This document shows positions 35,839 through 44,820 of a DNA stretch of 64,000 nucleotides, piece by piece. Each line of letters starts with the position of its first letter. The first letter of the stretch is position 1. The position numbers and the translations under genes are program-made. The DNA is from TMED69 sp964642505. GTDB taxonomy: Bacteria > Pseudomonadota > Gammaproteobacteria > Ga0077536. Under the pieces are notes generated by a model that worked only from the letters and a program-made list of their open reading frames with translations, was not told where the DNA came from and did not search any database. The stretch spans positions 5,697 through 69,696 of the forward strand of contig CAZXQY010000001.1 of NCBI GenBank assembly GCA_964642505.1. Reading direction: 5' to 3'.

Positions 35839-36552
35839 CTACTTATCCAAATCAATACCCTTTGAAGCTACGAAATGCTTTACTAACGGTATTGTTAAGC
35901 GCCGCATTTTCGTAAGGGAGTATTCGTCCAATTCATCTAGCAACTCAACCAAACTGCGCATATCCCTCCTACTTCTTTTTAAAATGAAATCCCACACCGA
36001 TCGATCTACTTTTATGCCCCTTCGCTCCGCAAGCAACTCTAACGCAGCTGTTTTTTCTCCATCAGGCAACTGCCAGACCTTATAAACTAGATGAGAGCAG
36101 AGACGGGATGTTAAATCTTTCATCCTAAACCCTTGTCTTAAAGGGTGGTTCTCTGCCGACAGCAGAAGGCGCCCCCCCCTTGACACAACAGCGTTGAAAA
36201 GCCGAAAAAGTGCTTCTTCGTAATTTTGCCTGCCCGCCAACACTCCAACGTCATCCACAGCCAAAACACCAACCTGTTCCAAGTTTTCAAACGATTTTGG
36301 ATCCAACTTGAGTACTTCTTTCAGAGGAATATAGATAGAGCGCCTGTTACAAGATTTAAGAGACGACTGGAGCAGATGAGTTTTACCTACGGAAGTTTCA
36401 CCCCAAAGGTATACGACACTAGAACCCTTTCCGATTGCCCAGGATTTTAAAACAGAGACTATCTCAGAATTTCTTTCTGTCGAAAAAAACCCATCGAAAT
36501 CAAAATCCAAATTCTTAAAAAAATCAAATGTTAACTGCTCTCCGGATCTCAT
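35839..36552 (-). CDS. hda: DnaA regulatory inactivator Hda
   Basis: A 237-residue AAA+ protein of the DnaA/Hda family that, bound to the DNA-loaded sliding clamp, stimulates hydrolysis of DnaA-ATP. The N-terminal clamp-binding motif is EQLTFDF. Walker A is LWGETSVGKTHLLQ, Walker B is VLAVDDVGVLAG, and sensor and arginine-finger segments follow (FRMKDLTSRLCSHLVY). It has no DNA-binding domain IV, which separates it from DnaA. The ATG at 36552 puts the clamp motif near the N-terminus; the longer GTG start at 36579 would overlap perM. Confidence 0.93.
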   Translation of the reverse strand: MRSGEQLTFDFFKNLDFDFDGFFSTERNSEIVSVLKSWAIGKGSSVVYLWGETSVGKTHLLQSSLKSCNRRSIYIPLKEVLKLDPKSFENLEQVGVLAVDDVGVLAGRQNYEEALFRLFNAVVSRGGRLLLSAENHPLRQGFRMKDLTSRLCSHLVYKVWQLPDGEKTAALELLAERRGIKVDRSVWDFILKRSRRDMRSLVELLDELDEYSLTKMRRLTIPLVKHFVASKGIDLDK

Positions 36553-36562
36553 GATTACGTCA

Positions 36563-37618
36563 TTATTTATATAAGTCACTGGCTAAGTATTCGCGACGCC
36601 AGTATCGCAGTAGTACTACCATTATGGCCGCAACGGGCACGGCGGCCAGTACTCCAAAAAAACCAAATAAGTGTCCCCCAGCCATTACTGAGAATATAAC
36701 TACTACGGGATGCAGCCCTATTCTTTCTCCGACTAAGATTGGGGATAAAACGGTCCCCTCTAATAACTGGCCAACGAGGAAAACTAAGCCGATTCCTAAA
36801 AGTTGAGACAATTCTCCTAATTGAATTGCAAAAGCTACTAATGACAATAAAACACCAATAACTACACCCAAATAAGGTATGAAACTCAGCAGGCCTGATA
36901 CTAGCCCGACTATAAAAGCCAATTCAATTCCAACTAGCCATAAACCAACAGAGTAAAAAATTGCCAGAAAAAACATAACAGCCAACTGCCCCCGTAAAAA
37001 TTCTGCCAACACTCCATCAATTTCAGTAGCCAACTTTCCAATCGTAGGCTGAATACCCCTAGGTATGAGGTTATCTATTGAAGCAACTAGATGATCCCAA
37101 TCCCTCAGCAGATAAAATGTTACAACCGGAACTAAAACCATGTAGCCAAGCCATCCGATCAAGAAAACACTAGAACCCGCAATTTGTAGTAAAATTTCTT
37201 TGACATAAGAAGCAATTTCGGTCCAGTTATGCAGCACAGTAGTTCTAAGAGTTTCAATATCGATATATTGAAATTCTATATTAGTAAGTTTCGTGAAAGT
37301 CGGGCCTATCGAAGCTTGCGCCCAATCTACTACTCTCGGTATATCAAGCATCAGGCTCTCTAGTTGGCTCCCCAATATCGGAAAAACCAACAAAACGGCC
37401 ACGGTAAGACTAGTAAAAAGTGACACGAATACCACCAAAACAGATAATGTTCTTTTTTTAAAAACCCGATCCAATTTATCGACAACCGGGTCCGATAGGT
37501 AAGCCAATACAAAACCCAGTAAGAACGGCAGAAGCACCGATCGTAGTACGTACAATAGTAACAAGGTAAAAGAGACTGAAATTAAGAATAACCATTTTTG
37601 AGAATCTGATAGCTTCAT
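36563..37618 (-). CDS. perM: AI-2E family transporter / PerM-like permease
   Basis: A 351-residue polytopic inner-membrane protein of the AI-2E transporter (UPF0118) family with about seven helices. Recognisable segments are LPFLLGFVLAYLSDPVVDKL near the N-terminus, the GFVSGLLSFIPYLG-like loop (GLVSGLLSFIPYLGVVIGVL), LEGTVLSPILVGERIGLHP, and the C-terminal FGFFGVLAAVPVAAIMVVLL. Some family members export autoinducer-2 or exchange Na+/H+; the substrate here is unknown. Its position between hda and a DUF2066 gene matches Pseudomonas. Confidence 0.88.
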   Translation of the reverse strand: MKLSDSQKWLFLISVSFTLLLLYVLRSVLLPFLLGFVLAYLSDPVVDKLDRVFKKRTLSVLVVFVSLFTSLTVAVLLVFPILGSQLESLMLDIPRVVDWAQASIGPTFTKLTNIEFQYIDIETLRTTVLHNWTEIASYVKEILLQIAGSSVFLIGWLGYMVLVPVVTFYLLRDWDHLVASIDNLIPRGIQPTIGKLATEIDGVLAEFLRGQLAVMFFLAIFYSVGLWLVGIELAFIVGLVSGLLSFIPYLGVVIGVLLSLVAFAIQLGELSQLLGIGLVFLVGQLLEGTVLSPILVGERIGLHPVVVIFSVMAGGHLFGFFGVLAAVPVAAIMVVLLRYWRREYLASDLYK

Positions 37619-37632
37619 ACTAAAACTCCGCT

Positions 37633-38706
37633 CTAATTCATGACATTTAAATCGTAGGTAATTGGGTTATCCGAAACTAGATTTAAAAATTTCCCAAAGG
37701 CTATACTTTGCAATAGTTCGCGACGACTCCTCAATGTCGAAACAGTTAACATGACCTTTTGCATCCGTAACGATGTCACCGATACGGCATTCACGGAATC
37801 AAGACCAGAAAGATAGCTTAGTACTTTTAAAAAATCAGTAGACCTATTCAAACCTATAACCTCAATATCTATTTCTTGCGGCTCCTGCACTACACTGGGA
37901 TCTAGAAGCGTACTTGATATTTTGTCAGAAACACTATCTACCACTTCAGAAATCACCAGATCTATCAAATCTCCTTCTGAATTCCAGGAATATTTGTCAT
38001 TTCCTATGCGTAGACTCCAGGAAGATTCCCATATCTCTGTACCCACACGCCTGAAAGATACAAGTACTACGCTAGGAGCAGCGTATTGCTCTACCATCTC
38101 TTGGTATAGTAAGTCTTCACTGAGCCCCAACTGACCATTCGATAGCGACACCAACGGAAGGATTGTTAATTTTTCAGGCTCTGGAAATATTAGCGGCAAC
38201 CCTCTCTCGTCTGCCTTTTTAGAAAAAAGACCCTGTATTTCTCTCACCCCATCCTCCACAGAAAACCAACGTAGCCCAACGTCGTCGTCGAACAACAAGC
38301 CAAAAAACGTATCAGGTCGCTCTTTTCCCCAAATAGGAATTTCTAGTGTTGTCAACTCAGCATTAAGGATGGACTGATCAAACTTAGCTGAAAGATGAAG
38401 GGCTTTTTGTTCAGTAGATTCTAAGTAGGAGTACTGCTCCAGAAAGCTCATCGCGCCATCTACTAGCACAACGGCAGCCTGCCCGGCACCCGCCGCATCG
38501 CCAGTGATTTTTACTAACACCGCCTTTAAAGCCAGGCCGACCGCTCTTTCCAGCTCTTTTTCTGACCTATCAGAAACCGCAATATTAGCCGAATACAAGT
38601 TTTCGACGTCCCCCGCGAACGCGAACCGCACAAAGCCCGACTCTCCGCATAATATAAAACCAACAAAAAGCAAAAAAAGAACTTCAGACTTCAATTTAGA
38701 CCACAT
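37633..38706 (-). CDS. DUF2066 domain exported protein
   Basis: A 357-residue protein of the DUF2066 family, function unknown. A signal peptide covers residues 1-32 (FLLFVGFILCGESGFVRFAFAG), so it should be periplasmic or membrane-associated. The conserved part includes LYSANIAVSDRSEKELERAV and ALKAVLVKITGDA near residues 37-75. It lies 14 nt before perM and is divergent from purM. This perM-DUF2066-purM arrangement is a stable gammaproteobacterial neighbourhood. Confidence 0.85.
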   Translation of the reverse strand: MWSKLKSEVLFLLFVGFILCGESGFVRFAFAGDVENLYSANIAVSDRSEKELERAVGLALKAVLVKITGDAAGAGQAAVVLVDGAMSFLEQYSYLESTEQKALHLSAKFDQSILNAELTTLEIPIWGKERPDTFFGLLFDDDVGLRWFSVEDGVREIQGLFSKKADERGLPLIFPEPEKLTILPLVSLSNGQLGLSEDLLYQEMVEQYAAPSVVLVSFRRVGTEIWESSWSLRIGNDKYSWNSEGDLIDLVISEVVDSVSDKISSTLLDPSVVQEPQEIDIEVIGLNRSTDFLKVLSYLSGLDSVNAVSVTSLRMQKVMLTVSTLRSRRELLQSIAFGKFLNLVSDNPITYDLNVMN

Positions 38707-38801
38707 TTTGAAAGAAAAAACATGTTAAAGCTGTTAATGTCTAACACCTGATAAGGCTCCCGAAGAAAACTACTTAAGACTTTACTACCGAAGTGAATTC
38801 A

Positions 38802-39842
38802 ATGAAAGACCATAGGAAAAAGAGCGAACTAAATTATGCAGACTCCGGAGTAAGTGTAGAGAAAGGAGACACTTTTGTCGACACCATAAAACCCCTAGCA
38901 GCGAAGGCGACGCGGATTGGTCAATTAGGAAGCATTGGAGCATTTAGCGGACTATTTGATATTGGGAAACTAAATTACAAGGACCCCATAATTGTTGCCT
39001 CCACTGACGGAGTTGGTACTAAACTGATAGTCGCTCTAGAATACGATCGCCACGAACAAATTGGTATTGACCTCGTCGCGATGTGCGTAAATGACCTAGT
39101 CGTTCAAGGAGCTGAACCTCTATTCTTTTTGGATTATTTCGCCATGGGAAATCTTGATCCCACCATTGGCAAGTCAGTCCTTTCGGGAGTCGTCGATGGC
39201 TGCCAACAAGCGGGAGCCTCGTTGCTCGGAGGGGAAACCGCTGAGATGCCAGGCCTTTATTCGGAGGGCCATTATGACTTGGCAGGCTTCGCCGTGGGAA
39301 TTGTCGAGAGGGATAAAATTGTTGACGGTAGCAAAGTATCTCAGGGAGACATTATATTGGGTTTGTCTTCCTCTGGCTTTCACGCCAATGGCTTTTCTCT
39401 TATTAGAAAAATAAGAGCGCTAGTTGGCAATAAACCTGGCGCACCCTCCGTCGAAGAATTACTATGCCCAACGAGGATATACGTCAAATCCATCCTTTCG
39501 ATCGTCAAGAGTTATCCTATTCACGCTATATCACATATTACCGGAGGGGGATTAACGAATAATATACCTCGAGTTTTACCGAAAGGGCTTTGTGCCAAAA
39601 TACAAATCGATTCATGGCCATTGCCTAAAATTTTTCGGTGGCTCGCCGAATCAGGGCCGGTAGAAGAAGCAGAAATGCTTCGAACCTTTAATTGTGGTAT
39701 TGGGATGGTCTTAATTGTGCCACCAGAATCCGCGAAAAATATTTCTTCAACCCTAACCAAGCTAGGCGAAGAAGTCCATTTCATAGGAGAAATCGCTCGC
39801 CAAAAGGGCTCTGTTTCATTTTTAGGTCGGCTATTGGATTAG
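38802..39842 (+). CDS. purM: Phosphoribosylformylglycinamidine cyclo-ligase (AIR synthetase)
   Basis: Cyclises FGAM to aminoimidazole ribonucleotide with ATP in purine synthesis. PurM signatures are LNYADSGVSVEKGD at the start, ASTDGVGTKLIVA, GIDLVAMCVNDLVVQGAEPL followed by FFLDYFA, LLGGETAEMPG, GLSSSGFHANGFSLIRK, and ITGGGLTNNIPRVLP. 346 residues from the ATG at 38802 (a GTG at 38793 would add three). purN, the usual downstream partner, is absent; the next gene is the convergent trmJ. Confidence 0.96.
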   Translation: MKDHRKKSELNYADSGVSVEKGDTFVDTIKPLAAKATRIGQLGSIGAFSGLFDIGKLNYKDPIIVASTDGVGTKLIVALEYDRHEQIGIDLVAMCVNDLVVQGAEPLFFLDYFAMGNLDPTIGKSVLSGVVDGCQQAGASLLGGETAEMPGLYSEGHYDLAGFAVGIVERDKIVDGSKVSQGDIILGLSSSGFHANGFSLIRKIRALVGNKPGAPSVEELLCPTRIYVKSILSIVKSYPIHAISHITGGGLTNNIPRVLPKGLCAKIQIDSWPLPKIFRWLAESGPVEEAEMLRTFNCGIGMVLIVPPESAKNISSTLTKLGEEVHFIGEIARQKGSVSFLGRLLD

Positions 39843-39870
39843 ACCCTTAGACATACCATTTTTCTCACGA

Positions 39871-40605
39871 TTAATCTGGTGTATGTAACCGTTTCTCTAC
39901 AGATGATAAAAATCCCCTGAGGATTTGTATCTCGCTGCGTAATAATCCAGCCCGGCCTAGCAGCCTATGGATGCGTTGCTGGAGGCGTCTAGGTCGAGAC
40001 GAACTATGATAGTCGACGAGTTGCATAACACGAATTAAATGGACTGCTAAATTCTGAATCTCGTCAGTATACGCCAATCTATCTCCTTTAGGTGTGGGGT
40101 GATTCTTTTCTCCTTCTATGAGAACTAACGTCCTGAGCTCATACAAACAAATCTGTACCGCCTGGGCCAAATTCAGCGAGCTAAAGTTTGAATTTGAAGG
40201 AATCGTAATAATTCGGTGACAGAGATTGAGCTGATCGTTAGTTAAACCAGAATTTTCCTGACCGAAAACCAAGGCAATATCATCGTCGATTTGACCCAAT
40301 TCTAGTGCAGCCGCCCTCGGAGAACAAACAGGCAGAGACATATGTCTACTTCTAGCCGTTGTCGCATATGCTAAGGAGGTACCCTCAAGTGCCTCAGCTA
40401 AATTGTCGTGCCGTCTCGCATCCTCTAAAATGTCATTGGCGCCAGACGCTAAGGCGATGGCTTCTTCCGACGGGAATTTTTTCGGGCGTACGAGATGAAG
40501 ATTGGTAAAACCCATAACTTTCATAGCGCGGGCAACCGCGCCAATATTACCAGGGTGACTAGTTGAAACGAGTACTACTCGAACCCTATCTGGTTGGTTG
40601 ATCAT
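39871..40605 (-). CDS. trmJ: tRNA (cytidine/uridine-32 2'-O)-methyltransferase TrmJ
   Basis: A 244-residue SPOUT methyltransferase that modifies position 32 of several tRNAs. SPOUT motifs: VLVSTSHPGNIGAVARAMK, VFGQENSGLTNDQL, and IPSNSNFSSLNLAQAVQICL followed by YEL. A C-terminal helical extension typical of TrmJ follows (HRLLGRAGLLRSEIQILRG). It is divergent from suhB, as in many gammaproteobacteria. The iscR/cysE genes that often follow trmJ are not there; purM is convergent instead. Confidence 0.95.
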   Translation of the reverse strand: MINQPDRVRVVLVSTSHPGNIGAVARAMKVMGFTNLHLVRPKKFPSEEAIALASGANDILEDARRHDNLAEALEGTSLAYATTARSRHMSLPVCSPRAAALELGQIDDDIALVFGQENSGLTNDQLNLCHRIITIPSNSNFSSLNLAQAVQICLYELRTLVLIEGEKNHPTPKGDRLAYTDEIQNLAVHLIRVMQLVDYHSSSRPRRLQQRIHRLLGRAGLLRSEIQILRGFLSSVEKRLHTPD

Positions 40606-40693
40606 TGTTTTTCCTACTAAACATTGTGACTCGTCGATTAAATAACAACAAAATCGGTTAACATAGCAGGCCAGTTAACTGTTGGTATATATC

Positions 40694-41479
40694 ATGGAAC
40701 CGATGCTGAATATAGCAATTCGAGCAGCGAGACTCGCCGGCACCGTTATTTCGCGGGCGACTGCACGCCTAGACGAAGTCAAATTCGATAAGAAAGGCGA
40801 ATTGAATTATGTATCGGAGGTAGACACTCAAGCGGAGGCTATTATTATCGAGACGCTTTTAGAAGCCTACCCGGACCATGCCATCTTGGCTGAAGAATCC
40901 GGCCAAAGAGGGGAGTCAGACTATTTATGGATTGTTGATCCTCTTGATGGCACGCTAAATTTCCTGAACGGATATCCGCAATTTTGTGTCTCCATCGCTC
41001 TGTCGATAAAAGGAAAATTACAACAGGCTGTCGTCTACGACCCCGTCAGAGATGAATTGTTTTCAGCGTCGAGAGGAAGAGGTGCATTATTAAATGACCG
41101 GAAAATTCGAGTCAATGACAAAACTAAGTTGGAACAGACCCTGTTGGCAACTGGGTTTCCCGTCAGAAAACCGGATAGTATCGAAAATTCCATCGGGACC
41201 TTGCGAAAAGTTCTCGCTAGGGGAACAGATATTCGAAGAGGCGGTTCCGCCGCTTTGGATCTAGCCTACGTGGCCTGCGGTAGACTGGACGGGTTCTGGG
41301 AATTTGGGCTCAACCCTTGGGACATCGCCGCGGGTGCACTTCTGGTCATAGAATCTGGCGGAATAATTTGTGATAGCAATGCCTCCGAAGACTTCCTACA
41401 TTCCGGAAATGTGCTTGCCGCGAACCCTAAAATCGTCAAGAGCTTAATACCTCTTATAACTGACAGAACCTTCAGCTAA
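40694..41479 (+). CDS. suhB: Inositol-1-monophosphatase family protein SuhB
   Basis: A 261-residue Mg2+-dependent sugar phosphatase. In gammaproteobacteria SuhB also joins the ribosomal-RNA antitermination complex. Metal-binding motifs are ILAEESGQRG, WIVDPLDGTLNFLNGYP and the late GGSAALDLAYVACGRLDGFW with NPWDIAAGALLVIESGG. The start MEPMLNIAIRAARLAG (ATG at 40694) matches the family; a TTG four codons earlier is unlikely. A strong hairpin terminator follows the stop. Confidence 0.95.
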   Translation: MEPMLNIAIRAARLAGTVISRATARLDEVKFDKKGELNYVSEVDTQAEAIIIETLLEAYPDHAILAEESGQRGESDYLWIVDPLDGTLNFLNGYPQFCVSIALSIKGKLQQAVVYDPVRDELFSASRGRGALLNDRKIRVNDKTKLEQTLLATGFPVRKPDSIENSIGTLRKVLARGTDIRRGGSAALDLAYVACGRLDGFWEFGLNPWDIAAGALLVIESGGIICDSNASEDFLHSGNVLAANPKIVKSLIPLITDRTFS

Positions 41480-41497
41480 TTTTGTTCGGACAATTTT

Positions 41498-41533
41498 TCT
41501 CCGGCGGAAATTCCGCCGGAGAGAATTATTTTT
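41498..41533 (+). terminator. Rho-independent terminator after suhB
   Basis: A perfect 12-bp inverted repeat with a one-base centre occupies 41498-41522 (left arm TCTCCGGCGGAA). It is followed by an AT-rich run ending in TTTTT at 41533. It lies 18 nt after the suhB stop and should end that transcript. The convergent pilin gene has a second GC stem nearby (CGGGC/GCCCG at about 41546-41562) before the same region, so the segment may stop transcription from both sides. Confidence 0.72.
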
Positions 41534-41579
41534 AAGTCAAGGTACCGGGCTCATAGAGGCCCGATCCGGTAACTTTCAG

Positions 41580-42020
41580 TTAGAAAGCACCCCCGCGGCA
41601 GTTAGCGGGTAAATTAGCGTCTGCCAAACCGCCGATAGAACGGCACACCCAGGTAATCGAACCTCCAGCATTTGTCCCTCGAAGCGTTATTGTATTTCCA
41701 TTCAGAGTCGCATTGTTAGCATTAAACGTAATTAAAATATCGTTATTTGCGGGTTGGACCGCTACCGACGCAACGTTCGTTCCAATTATTGTATTTGCCG
41801 CTGGTAAACCTGCCAAGGCGTTGGTAGTTGGAAACGCACCCGTCGCAGTGAACGTTTCAGCCATGGCGAGCTTAGCAGAAGCCGCGACGCTTAGCGCCTC
41901 TGTCACCGCAGCGCGGGTCGTATAGTTCTGGTAGGCTGGCAAAGCGACAGCCGCCAATATGCCTATGATCGCTACGACTATCATTAGTTCGATCAAAGTG
42001 AATCCTTGCTCTTTCTTCAT
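41580..42020 (-). CDS. pilA: Type IVa major pilin (PilA-like)
   Basis: A 146-residue prepilin. After a seven-residue charged leader (MKKEQG) comes the PilD cleavage site G|FTLIELMIVVAIIGILAAVA, with Glu5 of the mature protein and the long hydrophobic assembly helix. The globular domain is rich in Ala, Asn and Thr. Two late cysteines (WVCRS, PANCRG) would close the usual C-terminal D-loop disulfide. The ATG at 42020 has GGAG eight bases upstream and gives the canonical short leader; an ATG at 42035 would lengthen it. It lies about 10 kb from pilBCD. Confidence 0.92.
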   Translation of the reverse strand: MKKEQGFTLIELMIVVAIIGILAAVALPAYQNYTTRAAVTEALSVAASAKLAMAETFTATGAFPTTNALAGLPAANTIIGTNVASVAVQPANNDILITFNANNATLNGNTITLRGTNAGGSITWVCRSIGGLADANLPANCRGGAF

Positions 42021-42203
42021 TTCGGATATCTCCATTCAAAAATTCCTGATTTTTATATATTCACAATCCTTACGACTCGCCTGTCAGGGCCCTCTGTCTC
42101 CTGAAACGGACACATCATCGCAGACCGTTTGACCATAGAATACGCGCCCAAACGACTAGCACGCAACCTTTTTCCACCAAAAAAGTGCGTTTTTTTATCG
42201 CTT

Positions 42204-42266
42204 AGAGATATCATTGGAACTAAATTAGGAATCTAAAAAGACCAAATACAAAATAATGATATCTCT
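42204..42266. repeat. 12-bp perfect inverted repeat between pilA and the PP0621-type gene
   Basis: AGAGATATCATT at 42204-42215 is mirrored exactly by AATGATATCTCT at 42255-42266, with a 39-nt AT-rich spacer. The shared core GATATC also occurs near the pilin start (GGATATCTCC, about 42026), and a related GAGATATA is at about 42292. The arrangement suggests paired binding sites for a dimeric regulator acting on the pilin gene; no protein is identified. The rest of the 285-nt gap shows no other clear element. Confidence 0.35.
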
Positions 42267-42305
42267 CAGACCTTAATCACGTCATTTTTATGAGATATAC
42301 TAATT

Positions 42306-42524
42306 TCATGGCTCTTCAGCGTCAGCATGAGCTCGCGAGCAAAAAATTCCACTCCCTTTTTTGACACACTCTTCCTCTGGCACATATGTTCCACAATATT
42401 TGCATTGAATTACCTTCCGACCAGAGATGGACGCTTTTGATGACGACAAACGAGCTTTAACTTTCTTAATCACGGAAAAAACCAAAACGATAATCAAAAG
42501 ACCAATAATAAGTTTCGGAAACAT
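42306..42524 (-). CDS. PP0621-type small membrane zinc-ribbon protein
   Basis: A 72-residue protein. One N-terminal transmembrane helix (FPKLIIGLLIIVLVFSVI) and a basic linker lead to a small metal-binding domain, VIQCKYCGTYVPEEECVKKG followed by IFCSRAHAD. The CxxC pair and later Cys/His could bind zinc. This matches the PP0621 family, found near pil regulatory genes in other gammaproteobacteria; its role is unknown. Here it lies upstream of the pilin gene on the same strand. Confidence 0.75.
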   Translation of the reverse strand: MFPKLIIGLLIIVLVFSVIKKVKARLSSSKASISGRKVIQCKYCGTYVPEEECVKKGSGIFCSRAHADAEEP

Positions 42525-42621
42525 AGGTCAACTCAAACCTTTTAACTAAAACGCGCAATCGATCTGCGCGATTCAATTACGCCGAAAAAACAACTATAAC
42601 TAATAGCATTACCTGAGCTAC

Positions 42622-42634
42622 TATACTATATACT
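42622..42634 (+). promoter_or_regulatory. Weak candidate -10 elements upstream of sucC
   Basis: Two overlapping TATACT hexamers stand about 120 nt before sucC, in the 228-nt gap after the divergent PP0621-type gene. No good -35 is found at 16-18 nt. A CGCGCA/TGCGCG stem at about 42553-42571 lies upstream. Motif reading only. Confidence 0.22.
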
Positions 42635-42752
42635 GTCGAACAATCGAGATTAAACCGGGCTAGTCCTAGGCCTTCCAGATGCCCTTTTATGAAAGTACAC
42701 TGGCAAGTAATGATCAGAAAAACGAAACAATTCTGTTTTTTAAGGAGAAAGC

Positions 42753-43919
42753 ATGAATCTTCATGAATACCAGTCTAAAAACCTGTTCGCTGCATATGGG
42801 ATTCCTGTGCAAGCAGGAGAGGTCGCCCGTAGCGCCGAGGAAGCCGTCAAGAATGCAAAAAGTTTAGGCGGAGAGGCTTGGCTAGTAAAGGCTCAAGTGC
42901 ACGCTGGGGGCCGAGGAAAAGCCGGGGGTGTGAAATTTACCACGGATTTAAAAGAACTTGAGTCCTCCACAAAAGCACTAATTGGCTCCCAATTGATCAC
43001 AAAACAGTCTGCACCGGACGGCCAGCCCGTTAACTGCGTGCTGATAGCCGCGGCGGCCGATATCGAGCATGAATTGTATTTGGGCGCTATTGTCGATCGA
43101 GCCTCTCGGCGAGTCACTTTTATGGGTTCCCGAGCAGGAGGAATGGACATAGAAGAAGTGGCGGCCACAACGCCAGAAAAAATTGTCACCGTACATATCG
43201 ATCCTAGCCTTGGGATACAAGACTACCAATGTCGCACCCTTGCTTTCGGTCTAGAACTTGATAAAGAGCAACGAAATCAACTACAAAAAATTGTGCACGG
43301 CTTATATCGATTATTTACGGAAAAAGATGTGAGCCTTATAGAAATAAATCCGCTAGCAATATTAAAAGACAAATCGTTGTGTGCCGTCGATGCTAAAATC
43401 AATATAGATGATAATGCCTTATATCGTCAGGAAATCGCAGAATGGCGAGACCCTAGCCAAGAAGACGAGAAGGAAAGAAAGGCTCAAGAATTCGACCTGA
43501 ATTACGTGACTTTAGACGGAGATATTGCTTGCATGGTGAATGGGGCAGGGCTCGCGATGGCGACAATGGACATCATTAAATTGACGGGCGGCCAACCCGC
43601 TAATTTTCTTGACGTTGGTGGAGGAACTACGGCTCAACGGGTCGCTGAAGCATTTAAAATCATCGTTTCGGACCCGAAGATAAAAGCAATTTTAGTCAAT
43701 ATTTTTGGAGGAATTGTGCGCTGTGACCTTATTGCTGAAGGAATCATAACGGCCGTAAAAGAAGTAGGTATCAACGTTCCCATCGTCGTCCGGCTTGAGG
43801 GAACTAATGTTGAAGCCGGCAAGAAAATGCTCGCCGAAAGCGGACTCGATATAATGAGTGCCGACCATCTATCTGATGCCGCAGAAAAAGTGGTAACCGC
43901 TGCTAGAGGGGTCAAATAA
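42753..43919 (+). CDS. sucC: Succinyl-CoA synthetase beta subunit
   Basis: The ATP-grasp subunit of the TCA-cycle enzyme that converts succinyl-CoA to succinate with nucleotide phosphorylation. It shows MNLHEYQSKNLFAAYGIPV, VKAQVHAGGRGKAGGVKF, the metal and nucleotide residues in SLIEINPLAIL, VNGAGLAMATMDIIK, and NIFGGIVRCDLIAEGI, which forms the power helix. 388 residues, exactly family length. A strong AAGGAGA ribosome-binding site precedes the ATG, and the stop overlaps sucD by one base (TAATG). Confidence 0.97.
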   Translation: MNLHEYQSKNLFAAYGIPVQAGEVARSAEEAVKNAKSLGGEAWLVKAQVHAGGRGKAGGVKFTTDLKELESSTKALIGSQLITKQSAPDGQPVNCVLIAAAADIEHELYLGAIVDRASRRVTFMGSRAGGMDIEEVAATTPEKIVTVHIDPSLGIQDYQCRTLAFGLELDKEQRNQLQKIVHGLYRLFTEKDVSLIEINPLAILKDKSLCAVDAKINIDDNALYRQEIAEWRDPSQEDEKERKAQEFDLNYVTLDGDIACMVNGAGLAMATMDIIKLTGGQPANFLDVGGGTTAQRVAEAFKIIVSDPKIKAILVNIFGGIVRCDLIAEGIITAVKEVGINVPIVVRLEGTNVEAGKKMLAESGLDIMSADHLSDAAEKVVTAARGVK

Positions 43920-44791
43920 TGTCAATATTAGTCGATAAAGACACGAAAGTAGTAGTCCAAGGATTTACCGGTAAACAGGGAACCTTTCATGCGGAGCAGG
44001 CCATTGCCTACGGAACCCAAATCGTCGGAGGTGTCACTCCGGGCCGAGGAGGTGACAAGCATCTTGATCGACCTATTTTCAATACCGTGGGAGAAGCGGT
44101 AGAGAAAACTGGGGCAAATGCTTCAATGATATTTGTACCACCTCCCTTCGCAGCAGACGCAATCGCCGAAGCTGCTGATGCTGACATAGAGGTAATTGCT
44201 TGCATCACCGAAGGTATCCCAGTACTTGATATGTTGAAGGTAAAATCAAGCTTAGTGAATAAAACCGGGACCTTTTTAATAGGTCCAAATTGTCCTGGAA
44301 TCATTACCCCGGGGGAGTGCAAGATAGGGATCATGCCAGGAGCCATCCATATGCCGGGGGATGTTGGAATCGTGTCACGCTCAGGCACGCTAACTTACGA
44401 AGCAGTTCATCAAACTACCTCAGTAGGGCTTGGCCAAAGCACTTGTGTGGGAATAGGAGGAGATCCAATCCATGGGATGAACTTTATAGATTGCTTAGAA
44501 CTGTTCCAAAATGATAGTAGTACTCAAGGTATGATTATGGTAGGTGAAATCGGAGGTTCAGCTGAAGAAGATGCTGCAGAGTTTATATCTGAGAACGTGA
44601 CCAAACCTGTTGTCGCATATATAGCTGGGGTGACTGCACCTCCCGGGAAGAGAATGGGACACGCAGGTGCAATAATTTCAGGGGGAAAAGGTACAGCTGA
44701 AGATAAGTTTGCTGCACTTGAACGGGCTGGTGTTAAAACGGTTCGGTCACCAGCGAAAATGGGAGAGGCTTTGGCAGAGTTGATGCGCTAA
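43919..44791 (+). CDS. sucD: Succinyl-CoA synthetase alpha subunit
   Basis: The CoA-binding and phosphohistidine subunit of succinyl-CoA synthetase. The CoA-binding Rossmann domain has VQGFTGKQGTFHAEQAI and GVTPGRGG. The ligase domain shows LIGPNCPGIITPGECKIGIM and SRSGTLTYEAV, with the phosphorylated His in GKRMGHAGAIISGGKGTA. 290 residues. Coupled to sucC by a one-base overlap; nadE follows 29 nt later. Confidence 0.97.
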   Translation: MSILVDKDTKVVVQGFTGKQGTFHAEQAIAYGTQIVGGVTPGRGGDKHLDRPIFNTVGEAVEKTGANASMIFVPPPFAADAIAEAADADIEVIACITEGIPVLDMLKVKSSLVNKTGTFLIGPNCPGIITPGECKIGIMPGAIHMPGDVGIVSRSGTLTYEAVHQTTSVGLGQSTCVGIGGDPIHGMNFIDCLELFQNDSSTQGMIMVGEIGGSAEEDAAEFISENVTKPVVAYIAGVTAPPGKRMGHAGAIISGGKGTAEDKFAALERAGVKTVRSPAKMGEALAELMR

Positions 44792-44820
44792 AACGCACTT
44801 GGTTTTTTCAGTAAAAAATT

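Noticed and set aside
42160..42195. Sigma-54-like promoter (GG...TTGC) on the minus strand upstream of the pilin gene
   Set aside because: Pilin genes often use sigma-54, and TGGTGGAAAAAGGTTGCG looks similar. However, the GG-to-GC spacing is 9 or 12, not the required 10, so it should not function.
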